Shown here piece after piece: positions 1-6,420 of a stretch of DNA of 7,783 bases. The position numbers were made by a program, and so were the translations under genes. Position 1 is the stretch's first letter; every line of letters begins with the position of its first letter. The notes below the pieces were generated by a model, which saw only the letters and a list, made by a program, of their open reading frames with translations, made no database searches and was not told the DNA's origin. The DNA comes from an uncultured Oscillospiraceae bacterium (GTDB taxonomy: Bacteria; Bacillota; Clostridia; Oscillospirales; Ruminococcaceae), in assembly GCA_900547015.1 (NCBI GenBank), contig URFD01000076.1:1-7783 (forward strand), in the 5' to 3' direction.

Positions 1-10
1 GACGGCATCG

Positions 11-38
11 CTTCTGCCTGTGCGGAGAGTGTTTTTTT
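11..38 (+). terminator. Possible intrinsic terminator of a gene left of the window
   Basis: An imperfect hairpin (arms about 11-17 and 22-29, loop CTGT, with G-T wobbles) is followed two bases later by seven T's (32-38). Read on the plus strand this is a terminator layout, so it would end a plus-strand gene lying left of the window and converging on potD. On the minus strand the hairpin has no T tract after it, so it is a poor terminator for the pot operon. An alternative pairing, GGCA (4-7) with TGCC (15-18), competes with it. The stem is weak and the call tentative. Confidence 0.35.
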
Positions 39-52
39 AGAAATAAAATGTC

Positions 53-1333
53 TTAGAAGGTATTGTGGTTGTTGTCGTAGCTAAACTGGTCACGCTTGCG
101 GCGGCGGTTGCGCTTCATCACCGTGATGCCAATCGACAGTGCCAGCGCACCCAGCAGGAAAACAGGCATACTCCAGTAGTTGTATCCTGCCTCCGCACTC
201 ATAATCTGTGTCCACAGCTCATCCAGATAGAGGTTGGTTTCCGGGGAGAGATTGACATAAACCTCCGCCTTTTCCAGACTTTCGTCGCTTGGATAGATGA
301 CCGGATTGTTCTGGATTTCCTCATCCAGCAAAGCCTTTGCCGCGTCGTTCGGGGTGGAGTACTGGATATACTCGGTGTTGGCAGCCGCTACCTCAGGCTC
401 GTTGAGGAAGTTGATGTACATTTCCGAAGCCAGCTTTCTCAAGCGGCTCTCCTCGGTGTCCGACTTGATTTTCGGGATGCAGACCGCATCGAAGAACAGG
501 TTGGTGCCTTCCTTCGGAATCACAAAGCGCAGGCTGTCGTTGACCGCCATCATGTTGATGGCATCACCGGCATAGTACGGAGCGATTGCCGCCTCGTTGC
601 CCTGCATCTTGTCGAAAATCTGGTCCATGACATACGCCTGTACCAAAGGCTTCTGGTCCTTGAGCAGGCTGGCTGCCTGGTCCAGCTCAAACTTTTCCTC
701 GGTGTTGATGCTGTAGCCCAGACGCAGGAGGGCAATCGCAAACGCATCCTTGGAGTTGGAGAATTGCAGAATCTGCTTTGCGTAGTTCGGGTCCCACATA
801 ATATCCCAGCTGTCCGGGTCGAAGCCGAGCATATCGTAGTTGTAAATCAGACCGACCGTACCCCATGTGTAAGGAACCGAGAAGCGGTTCTCCGGGTCGT
901 AGGAAGGATTTCGGAATTTTTCCGAGATATACTGGAAATTTGGAATGTTCTCAAAATCCAGCGGCTCCAGCATATCCTCGTCAATCATACGGGAAACCAT
1001 GTAGTCCGACGGGAAAACAATATCATAGGTGGTGCCGCCGCCTTTGAGCTTGGCATACATCGACTCGTTGGTATCAAACTGGGTGTAGTTGACCCGAATA
1101 CCGGTCAGCTTTTCAAACTCCGCATTGACATCCAGAGAGTCGTCGTCTCCGTTCGAGATATATTCACCCCAGTTGTAGACGTTGATGGTGACATCCTTGC
1201 CCGCCAGCTGGGAGTAATACTCCATGTCGTATTCAGTTTCCCCGTCTGCAAATCCGGTCACAGAAAGGGAAGAAAGCAGAAGGGATGCAGTCAGCGCAAG
1301 GCCTGCTGCTTTGCTCCAGAGGTTGTGTTTCAT
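53..1333 (-). CDS. potD: Spermidine/putrescine-binding protein PotD, with C-terminal membrane anchor
   Basis: Extracytoplasmic polyamine receptor that delivers spermidine or putrescine to the PotBC permease. The 426-residue product has a signal peptide (about 1-29, with a plausible cleavage after TGFA) but no lipobox cysteine. The mature part follows E. coli PotD closely: YNWGEY (53-58), a NESMYAKLK segment (89-97), YDIVFPSDY (103-111), VPYTWG (153-158), a KEG segment ending in Asp282, and STPN (326-329). Aromatic and acidic ligand positions are largely kept, though two of the E. coli tryptophans appear as Tyr253/254 and Phe280. Unusually, residues 388-406 form a hydrophobic helix followed by KRNRRRKR and a short polar tail, so the protein is probably anchored in the membrane by its C-terminus; no LPXTG motif precedes it. 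The ATG directly follows the potC stop and has a GGAGGTGA ribosome binding site inside the potC end. Last gene of the operon. Confidence 0.95.
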   Translation of the reverse strand: MKHNLWSKAAGLALTASLLLSSLSVTGFADGETEYDMEYYSQLAGKDVTINVYNWGEYISNGDDDSLDVNAEFEKLTGIRVNYTQFDTNESMYAKLKGGGTTYDIVFPSDYMVSRMIDEDMLEPLDFENIPNFQYISEKFRNPSYDPENRFSVPYTWGTVGLIYNYDMLGFDPDSWDIMWDPNYAKQILQFSNSKDAFAIALLRLGYSINTEEKFELDQAASLLKDQKPLVQAYVMDQIFDKMQGNEAAIAPYYAGDAINMMAVNDSLRFVIPKEGTNLFFDAVCIPKIKSDTEESRLRKLASEMYINFLNEPEVAAANTEYIQYSTPNDAAKALLDEEIQNNPVIYPSDESLEKAEVYVNLSPETNLYLDELWTQIMSAEAGYNYWSMPVFLLGALALSIGITVMKRNRRRKRDQFSYDNNHNTF

Positions 1334-2140
1334 CTAACGGTCACCTCCCTGTTTTCTGCGCCCGGTCTTTTCCACGCGGCTGCCTGCCAGATTGTAGACC
1401 AGCAGCACCAGCAGCACCACTGCAAACATAATGGTGGACAGAGCGTTAATCTTCGGGCTGACTCTGCGTCGGGTCATACTGTAGATTGCAACCGGCAGGG
1501 TCTGAATCGAGGCGCCGCTGACAAAGTAGGAGATGACAAAGTCATCCATCGAGTAGGTCAGCGCCATCAAAAAGCCGGAAACGATGCCCGGCATGATTTC
1601 CGGAATGACCACCTTGGTAAATGCGGTAAAGGAATTGCAGCCCAAATCCAGCGCCGCATCATAGGTGTTGCGGTCCATCTGCTTGAGCTTCGGCAGGACG
1701 TTCAAAATGACATACGGCACGTTGAAGGTGATGTGCGCCACGATGAGCGTCTGCATACCAAATTCCATCTTCAGATAGATGAACAGCAGCATCAGCGCAA
1801 CGCCGGTGATGATTTCCGGGTTGATCAGCGGCAGATAGGTAAAGGTCATTACAATGGACTTGAGCTTCTTGTTCATCTTGCTCAGGCCAATCGCAGCCAA
1901 TGTACCCAGAATCGTCGCGATAATCGAGGAGATGATTGCGACCACCATCATCACCACAAACGACTGTATAATGACCCGGTCGTGGAACAGCTCCTGATAC
2001 CAGCGCAGGGTGAAGCCAGTCCAAGTGTTTCGGCTCTTGCTGTCATTGAACGAAAAGATAATTAACACGGCAATCGGTGCATACAAAAACACCATGACCA
2101 GCCAAACATACAGAGAGGAAAACCATTTGCTCTTTCTCAT
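1334..2140 (-). CDS. potC: Spermidine/putrescine ABC transporter permease PotC
   Basis: One of the two membrane subunits of the polyamine importer; it pairs with PotB to form the channel and docks the PotA ATPase. The 268-residue product has about six hydrophobic segments, starting at residues 8-31. The cytoplasmic EAA coupling loop lies at about 161-184 (DAALDLG, then VVIPEIMPG), the signature of binding-protein-dependent permeases. The following MDDFVISYFVSG segment is typical of PotC. Length is normal for the family. Its ATG overlaps the potB stop as ATGA (2137-2140), indicating translational coupling, and its TAG stop touches the potD start codon. Assignment as PotC, not PotB, rests on gene order and on the DDF segment; the permease family itself is certain. 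Confidence 0.95.
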   Translation of the reverse strand: MRKSKWFSSLYVWLVMVFLYAPIAVLIIFSFNDSKSRNTWTGFTLRWYQELFHDRVIIQSFVVMMVVAIISSIIATILGTLAAIGLSKMNKKLKSIVMTFTYLPLINPEIITGVALMLLFIYLKMEFGMQTLIVAHITFNVPYVILNVLPKLKQMDRNTYDAALDLGCNSFTAFTKVVIPEIMPGIVSGFLMALTYSMDDFVISYFVSGASIQTLPVAIYSMTRRRVSPKINALSTIMFAVVLLVLLVYNLAGSRVEKTGRRKQGGDR

Positions 2141-2982
2141 AAGATCCTGCCCTCCATTTCTTCGTCATCAAAGTTGCTCATGATACTCATGCACAGCAGG
2201 ACAACGACCATCAGCACCAGCGAGATTGCCGAGCCGAGGTTTGGATTGTAGGAGTTGCCCAGGAACTGCAGCTCGATGATGTCACCAATCAGCTGGTTGG
2301 TTCCGCCGCCGAGCATCTTGGAAATGATGAATGTGGAAATTGCCGGAACAAACACCATGGTGATTCCGGTGCTGACGCCGGGAAGGCTCAGCGGAATGAC
2401 GACCTTTGCCATAACTTGAAGTGGGCTTCCGCCTAGGTCCTGTGCCGCCTCGATGACATCGTTGCCGATTTTGCACATGGTTGTGTACAGCGGCAGAATC
2501 ATGAAGGGGATGTAGTTGTAGACCATGCCCAGAATGACTGCGCCCTGCGTGTTAATCATCTGCAAAGGCCCGATGCCGAACAGGCTCAGAAACTTATTGA
2601 TTAGACCATTGTTTTCCAAAATGGTCATCCATGCGTAGGTTCGCAGCAGGAAGTTCATCCACATCGGCAGCATCACCATAATAGACAGTGTCTGCTTTTG
2701 AAAGCCCTGCTTGCGGGAGAGGATATAAGCCAGCGGATAGGCGATTACTACGCACAGCGCGGTCGCAATCGCCGCTAATTTAATCGAACGCAGCAGGACG
2801 CTCATGTGCTCGCCGCCGCGGGCGATATTTTCTAGGGTAAACTGACCCTGTGCGTTGGTGAGGGCAAAGTAGGCTACCATTCCCAAAGGGATGATGATGA
2901 AGGTCACCATCCATCCGATATACGGAATCGACGGCAGCACACCCCACGAGCTCTTGTTCTTTTTGACCGAGGTGCCTTTCAT
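2137..2982 (-). CDS. potB: Spermidine/putrescine ABC transporter permease PotB
   Basis: Second membrane subunit of the polyamine importer. The 281-residue product opens with a basic, cytoplasmic N-terminus (KKNK) and has about six hydrophobic segments, the first at 18-41. The LPMWMNFLLRTYAWM stretch (105-119) matches the PotB-type segment (L-P-x-W-x-N-x-L-x-R-T-Y-A-W). The EAA loop is at about 178-202 (EAAQDLGGSP, then VVIPLSLPG). The C-terminus is acidic (DDEEMEGRIL). The start ATG sits 4 nt after the potA stop, and its ribosome binding site GGAGGTG is made of the last potA codons, so translation is likely coupled to potA. It ends in an ATGA overlap with potC. Confidence 0.95.
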   Translation of the reverse strand: MKGTSVKKNKSSWGVLPSIPYIGWMVTFIIIPLGMVAYFALTNAQGQFTLENIARGGEHMSVLLRSIKLAAIATALCVVIAYPLAYILSRKQGFQKQTLSIMVMLPMWMNFLLRTYAWMTILENNGLINKFLSLFGIGPLQMINTQGAVILGMVYNYIPFMILPLYTTMCKIGNDVIEAAQDLGGSPLQVMAKVVIPLSLPGVSTGITMVFVPAISTFIISKMLGGGTNQLIGDIIELQFLGNSYNPNLGSAISLVLMVVVLLCMSIMSNFDDEEMEGRIL

Positions 2983-2986
2983 CTGC

Positions 2987-4033
2987 CTACACCTCCATCT
3001 TCTTCATGATATGAATGTCCTCCGGACGAACATTCATACCGATATGAGCGCCGACCTCCTGGCTCTGGGTGGAGTGAATCAGCCACTGATAGCCATGTGC
3101 ATCCACGCTCATCTCATAGTGAACACCCTTAAAGATGACCGACTCAACCTCACCGCTGATTGGGGAGGTTTCGTAATCGCCCACAATGATGTCCTCCGGA
3201 CGGATGACAACATCGACACGCTCGTTTTCTGCGAAGCCCTTGTCGACGCATTTAAAGGCCTGACCGGCAAATTCCACCTCAAAGTCCTCATACATAACGC
3301 CATCGATGATATTGCTCTCACCGATGAAGTCTGCAACGAAGGCGTTCTTCGGCTCGTTGTAGATATCCTGCGGAGTGCCAATCTGCTGAATCTCGCCGTC
3401 CTTCATAACAACAACCCGGTCGGACATGGTCAGCGCCTCTTCCTGGTCATGGGTAACATAAATAAAGGTGATTTTCAGCGACTTCTGGATTCGCATCAGC
3501 TCGGTCTGCATTTCCTTTCGCAGCTTCAGGTCGAGCGCTCCCAACGGCTCGTCCAGCAGCAGAACCTTCGGCTCGTTGACCAGCGCTCTTGCGATTGCAA
3601 CACGCTGCTGCTGACCACCGGAAAGCTGGTTGATATTTCTGTTTTCAAAACCGACCAGACCCACCAGCTTGAGCATTTCCTTGACCTTCTGGGCAATCAC
3701 CTTTTTGTCCATTTTTTTGATGTTGAGTCCAAACGCAACATTGTCGAAAACGTTCAGATGCGGAAACAGCGCATAGCGCTGGAATACCGTGTTGACGTTT
3801 CTCTTGTACGGTGGAACACCGTTGATCTTTTTGCCGTCGAAGTAGATATCGCCGGCGGTCGGTTCAACAAAACCTCCGATAATTCTCAGAGTTGTTGTCT
3901 TGCCACAACCGGATGGACCCAGGAAGGTCACAAACTCCTCATCGTGGATGTCCAGGTTGATTCCCTTGAGAATCCTCTGACCGTCAAATTCCACGACGAT
4001 GTCCTTGAGGCTGATCAAAATGTTGTCTTTCAT
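2987..4033 (-). CDS. potA: Spermidine/putrescine ABC transporter ATP-binding protein PotA
   Basis: Cytoplasmic ATPase that powers polyamine uptake through PotB/PotC. From the chosen start the product has 348 residues. Walker A is GPSGCGKT (39-46), the Q-loop glutamine is Q85 in VFQRYALFP, the ABC signature is LSGGQQQR (137-144), Walker B is VLLLDEP (157-163) with LGALD after it, and the switch histidine is H195 in YVTHDQEEA. A C-terminal TOBE-like regulatory region follows from about residue 240, including VVIRPEDI. I chose the ATG at 4033 because the family similarity begins there and a purine run (AAAGGGGG) lies 11 nt upstream. An in-frame GTG at 4093 would add 20 residues with no family resemblance. 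First gene of the operon, preceded by a long leader. Confidence 0.95.
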   Translation of the reverse strand: MKDNILISLKDIVVEFDGQRILKGINLDIHDEEFVTFLGPSGCGKTTTLRIIGGFVEPTAGDIYFDGKKINGVPPYKRNVNTVFQRYALFPHLNVFDNVAFGLNIKKMDKKVIAQKVKEMLKLVGLVGFENRNINQLSGGQQQRVAIARALVNEPKVLLLDEPLGALDLKLRKEMQTELMRIQKSLKITFIYVTHDQEEALTMSDRVVVMKDGEIQQIGTPQDIYNEPKNAFVADFIGESNIIDGVMYEDFEVEFAGQAFKCVDKGFAENERVDVVIRPEDIIVGDYETSPISGEVESVIFKGVHYEMSVDAHGYQWLIHSTQSQEVGAHIGMNVRPEDIHIMKKMEV

Positions 4034-4299
4034 TTGCTCTGCATCCCCCTTTGCGGATTTCAGTTTAACACAGGCCCCGCCGTTCCTTTCCACAGACCGG
4101 CTTATCCTCTGTTAGACCCACAGTGCTGCCGGAGCGTTTCCCGCAAAAGGTTTTTTCACAACTACCTTATTCTTCGCTGTTGTTAACCGCTCCCTCTGCC
4201 CTGTGTTATTTTCTTATATTCGTATTTATAAAAAGCACTTCTGCTTTCTACCGGATGAATGGCAAAATCCCCAACAAATCCTGTCTTACACAATCTTTC

Positions 4300-4338
4300 G
4301 GGGATGCCCCTGTCATTCCTCCTGACCGAGACATCCCC
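4300..4338 (-). promoter_or_regulatory. Strong stem-loop in the potA leader RNA
   Basis: Read on the minus strand, GGGGATG (4338-4332) pairs with CATCCCC (4306-4300). The helix can continue through UCUC against GGGG (two wobbles), then after one G-A mismatch through GTCA (4326-4323) with TGAC (4315-4312), leaving the 7-nt loop GGAGGAA. This is about 15 pairs with one mismatch. It would lie roughly 30 nt downstream of the predicted transcription start, in the untranslated leader. No T run follows on either strand, so it is not a simple terminator. The GGAGGAA loop resembles a ribosome binding site. Its function is unknown. Confidence 0.5.
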
Positions 4339-4373
4339 TATAATTGTTACATATTGGTTAAAATGCCATATAC

Positions 4374-4401
4374 ACTATATCATAAATTGACAGGAAGTCA
4401 A
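4374..4401 (-). promoter_or_regulatory. Predicted promoter of the potABCD operon
   Basis: On the minus strand a -35 box TTGACT (4401-4396) is separated by 16 bp from a -10 box TATAGT (4379-4374), with an extended -10 TG one base before the box. Transcription would start near 4367, giving a leader of about 334 nt before the potA ATG. I saw no better promoter nearer the gene. Inferred from sequence pattern alone. Confidence 0.55.
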
Positions 4402-4661
4402 TCATTTTTCGGTGTTTTTTGGAATAATTCAGTATTTTTCATTATAAACCGTGTTTTTCCCGTATTTATCTGGATAATCTTCCAAAATCCTCTGTTTTTC
4501 TCTGCTTTTCTTTTGCGTCATCGTGCCTTTTTTGCAGTTTCCTTTTCCCTTTCCCTGCTTATATTGCCTTTCCTGTCGTTGTGGCCGCATAGAATTTTCC
4601 CTTTTTCTCGATGCAGCACTGTAGCAGAATAAATTTATTTCACAAAATTGAAATTTCCCTC
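4402..4661. other. Pyrimidine-rich spacer between two divergent promoters
   Basis: The plus strand is rich in T and C runs, for example 19 consecutive pyrimidines near 4538-4556 and a near-perfect tandem 10-mer TCTGTTTTTC/TCTGCTTTTC (4491-4510). It lies behind the predicted potA promoter and before the brnQ promoter. I see no RNA gene or clear operator in it; the only candidate gene is a small minus-strand ORF at 4429-4590. Confidence 0.5.
4429..4590 (-). CDS. Doubtful small basic ORF, 53 codons
   Basis: An open frame on the minus strand from ATG (4590) to TGA (4429) would encode 53 residues, strongly charged, with many Lys, Arg, Gln and Glu, and a C-terminal half containing RILEDYPDKYGKN. 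An AAGGG run about 8 nt upstream could serve as a ribosome binding site, and an internal ATG at codon 24 would give a 30-residue version. The composition largely reflects the purine-rich strand, which is naturally poor in stop codons, so chance is a serious alternative. I recognise no family. It lies just upstream of the pot promoter with no terminator between. Confidence 0.2.
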   Translation of the reverse strand: MRPQRQERQYKQGKGKGNCKKGTMTQKKSREKQRILEDYPDKYGKNTVYNEKY

Positions 4662-4690
4662 TTGATTTTATCGATTCACTGTGCTATACT
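4662..4690 (+). promoter_or_regulatory. Promoter of the T-box/brnQ transcript
   Basis: TTGATT (4662-4667), a 17-bp spacer and TATACT (4685-4690), with an extended -10 TG at 4682-4683. Transcription would begin near 4697, about 20 nt before the T-box structure. Spacing and boxes are close to the vegetative sigma consensus. Confidence 0.75.
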
Positions 4691-4715
4691 GCCATCATCA
4701 AGTAAATACAGCAAA

Positions 4716-4967
4716 TTCGCAGATGGGAATCAGTAGCATTTGGAGCTTTCCTCACAGAGAGGCAGTGGTTGGTGGAAACTGCCAGGAAAACCAGACGTCG
4801 AAATCATCCCTGAGAAGCAATCTGAATGATAGTAGGTGCGCCGGAGTCAAGCCCCGTTATCGGTGAGTTGTATTGTTGGATACAAATGAGTGCCGGATTC
4901 TGTCCGGAAGCAAGGTGGTACCGCGGTTTATTATATCGTCCTTCTGAAAAAGAAGGGCGATTTTTTT
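4716..4967 (+). promoter_or_regulatory. T-box riboswitch, isoleucine specifier (ATC), controlling brnQ
   Basis: Cis-acting leader that senses uncharged tRNA and allows read-through into brnQ. Stem I is closed by CAGAT (4720-4724) with ATCTG (4820-4824), then GGGA (4725-4728) with TCCC (4807-4810). The specifier loop shows AGTA (4732-4735) opposite GAA followed by ATC (4803-4805) and a purine, the usual arrangement, so the anticodon read is that of tRNA-Ile. The apical arm has AGAGAGG (4756-4762), GGCAGT/ACTGCC and the conserved GGTGGAA loop. CCGTTATC (4854-4861) fits the stem II region and TTGTAT/ATACAA (4868-4885) forms stem III. The T-box proper, AAGGTGGTACCGCGG (4912-4926), has the bulge TGGT, complementary to an ACCA tRNA end. 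The antiterminator pairs AAGG (4912-4915) with CCTT (4940-4943). A second ATC (4806-4808) overlaps the stem and is less likely the specifier. Confidence 0.95.
4935..4967 (+). terminator. Regulated intrinsic terminator of the T-box
   Basis: An 11-bp hairpin (4935-4945 with 4951-4961, loop GAAAA, one wobble) runs into a T tract (4961-4967). Its 5' arm contains the CGTCCTT stretch that the T-box antiterminator also uses, so the two folds exclude each other: uncharged tRNA-Ile favours read-through and charged tRNA favours termination. Confidence 0.93.
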
Positions 4968-5018
4968 ATTTTGATGAAAAGCTGACCGGTTCCGCGCCAA
5001 CACACGGCAATTCGGCAG

Positions 5019-5034
5019 CCTGTTTAACAGGAGG
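5019..5034 (+). promoter_or_regulatory. brnQ ribosome binding site partly inside a small hairpin
   Basis: AGGAGG (5029-5034) sits 8 nt before the brnQ ATG and fixes the start. Its first three bases lie in the 3' arm of a short hairpin, CCTGT (5019-5023) with ACAGG (5027-5031), loop TTA. The hairpin is only 5 bp. Confidence 0.6.
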
Positions 5035-5042
5035 TATTTGTA

Positions 5043-6365
5043 ATGAAACTGAGTCGAAACAAAATGCTGTTGGTGAGCTTTATGCTGTTCTCCCTGTTCT
5101 TTGGTGCAGGAAACCTGATTTTCCCGCCCTTCCTTGGACAGAGTGCCGGAGACCAGACCCCCTTTGCCCTGCTGGGATTTTTAATCACCGCTGTGGTTCT
5201 CCCGGTTCTCGGCGTTCTGGTCGTTGCCCGGTTCGACGGTCTGGAGCGTCTGGCCAGTCGGGTCAACCGGAAGTTTGCTTTGGTGTTCACCATCCTCATC
5301 TATCTTTCCATCGGCCCCGGTCTTGGCATCCCCCGCGCGGCCTCCGTTCCGTTTGAAATGGCAATCTCTCCCTATCTGCCGAGCGAGTCCTCCTTCCGCC
5401 TGTATATGCTGGGGTATTCCTTCCTGTTCTTTCTGGTGGCCGGCTGGCTTGCCCTTGCACCCAATAAGCTGGTAAACCGCATCGGCAAGGTGCTGACCCC
5501 AAGCCTGCTGGTTCTTCTGACCTTTTTGTTCTGCACCTTCCTGTTTGCCGGCGAATCGCAGGTCGCTCCCGCTACCGAGGCCTATCAGAGCGGTGCGTTC
5601 GTAACCGGATTTTTGGAGGGCTACAACACGATGGATGCCATCGCTGCTCTGAATTTCGGTCTTGTGATTGCCACCACCCTGCGCTCCCTGAATGTGGAGA
5701 ACAAGAAGGACATCATGCACTACACCCTTCGCGCCAGCATCGCAGCCGGAACCATCCTCTCGCTGATTTACTGCGGCCTTTCCTATATGGGAATGAAGAG
5801 CTCCGCTGTCTACGAGCTGCATGACAACGGTGCATGGACGCTGCGCTGCATCGTTCAGCAGCTGTTTGGAAACACCGGCGCCGTCCTGCTGGCAGCCATC
5901 TTCACCCTTGCCTGTCTGACCACCTGTGTCGGACTCATCACCTCGATTTCCCAGTACTTCTCCACCCTGACCAAGCGTCTCCAGTATCGCCACTGGGTTC
6001 TGCTCATCGTTGCCTTCTCCTTTGCAGTCTGCAATCAGGGCCTTGGCACCATTCTGAGCATCTCGGTTCCGGTGCTCAACGCAATCTATCCGACTGCCAT
6101 CGTCCTCATCCTGCTGGGTCTGTGCGACAGATGGCTGCACGACAACCCGTATGTCTATCCCTGCACGGTCGGTGCGGTCAGCGTTGTCAGCGTCGTGTAT
6201 GCGCTGGACAATGTCCTGCCTCTGGGTGCGGTCAGCCGCCTGTTCCATTATCTTCCGTTCTATTCCTCCGGAATGGGCTGGGTCACCGTTGCGGTAGTCA
6301 TGACCGCAGTGTCAGTGGTTCTTCCCAAGCTCCCGCTTCCTCGCTTTGCGGTAAAGGAATCCTGA
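5043..6365 (+). CDS. brnQ: Branched-chain amino acid:cation symporter BrnQ (LIVCS family)
   Basis: Membrane carrier importing leucine, isoleucine and valine, driven by sodium or protons. The 440-residue product has the family length and about twelve hydrophobic segments. The N-terminal signature FSLFFGAGNLIFPPFLG (16-32) is diagnostic. Other family stretches are GPGLGIPRAA (91-100), GYNTMDAIAALNFG (193-206) and the NQGL...VPVLNAIYP region (331-350). The ATG at 5043 has an ideal AGGAGG site 8 nt upstream. Transcription is controlled by the T-box just upstream, whose isoleucine codon fits the substrate. It is a single-gene unit, closed by a strong hairpin at 6382-6419. Nothing looks broken. Exact ion coupling and substrate preference cannot be read from the sequence. 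Confidence 0.96.
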   Translation: MKLSRNKMLLVSFMLFSLFFGAGNLIFPPFLGQSAGDQTPFALLGFLITAVVLPVLGVLVVARFDGLERLASRVNRKFALVFTILIYLSIGPGLGIPRAASVPFEMAISPYLPSESSFRLYMLGYSFLFFLVAGWLALAPNKLVNRIGKVLTPSLLVLLTFLFCTFLFAGESQVAPATEAYQSGAFVTGFLEGYNTMDAIAALNFGLVIATTLRSLNVENKKDIMHYTLRASIAAGTILSLIYCGLSYMGMKSSAVYELHDNGAWTLRCIVQQLFGNTGAVLLAAIFTLACLTTCVGLITSISQYFSTLTKRLQYRHWVLLIVAFSFAVCNQGLGTILSISVPVLNAIYPTAIVLILLGLCDRWLHDNPYVYPCTVGAVSVVSVVYALDNVLPLGAVSRLFHYLPFYSSGMGWVTVAVVMTAVSVVLPKLPLPRFAVKES

Positions 6366-6381
6366 CCAGCCCTTTCTGCCA

Positions 6382-6419
6382 AAACAGCCGGAACCCTGTG
6401 TCGAGGGTTCCGGCTGTTT
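6382..6419. terminator. Bidirectional terminator between brnQ and the methyltransferase gene
   Basis: A perfect 16-bp inverted repeat (6382-6397 with 6404-6419) with loop GTGTCG. On the plus strand it ends in TTTGTTAT, 17 nt after the brnQ stop. On the minus strand it begins 1 nt after the methyltransferase stop and ends in a TTTT run. It likely ends transcription from both convergent genes. Confidence 0.88.
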
Positions 6420-6420
6420 G

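Noticed and set aside
65..2065. A 666-codon open frame on the plus strand
   Set aside because: It lies antisense to potD and most of potC, which have clear family motifs. Its product is rich in His, Arg, Gln and Val with no recognisable domain, as expected from the complementary strand of a GC-biased gene.
2891..4186. A 431-codon open frame on the plus strand
   Set aside because: It is antisense to the whole of potA, whose ATPase motifs are complete; no ribosome binding site or domain supports it.
4300..4310. Local GGGGATGCCCC mini-palindrome as an operator
   Set aside because: It is better explained as one arm of the longer leader hairpin, and a 4-bp palindrome of G/C runs alone is weak evidence.
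4123..4632. A 169-codon plus-strand frame in the intergenic spacer
   Set aside because: The product is Phe/Ser/Leu-rich because the strand is pyrimidine-rich and so poor in stops. It runs through the pot promoter and leader, has no convincing ribosome binding site, and resembles no protein I know.
4681..4866. A 61-codon plus-strand frame
   Set aside because: It lies within the brnQ promoter and T-box leader, whose conserved RNA elements explain the sequence.
5181..6248. A 355-codon open frame on the minus strand
   Set aside because: It is antisense to brnQ and gives a Gln/Asp/Gly-rich product without membrane segments or motifs; a mirror of the brnQ codon pattern.
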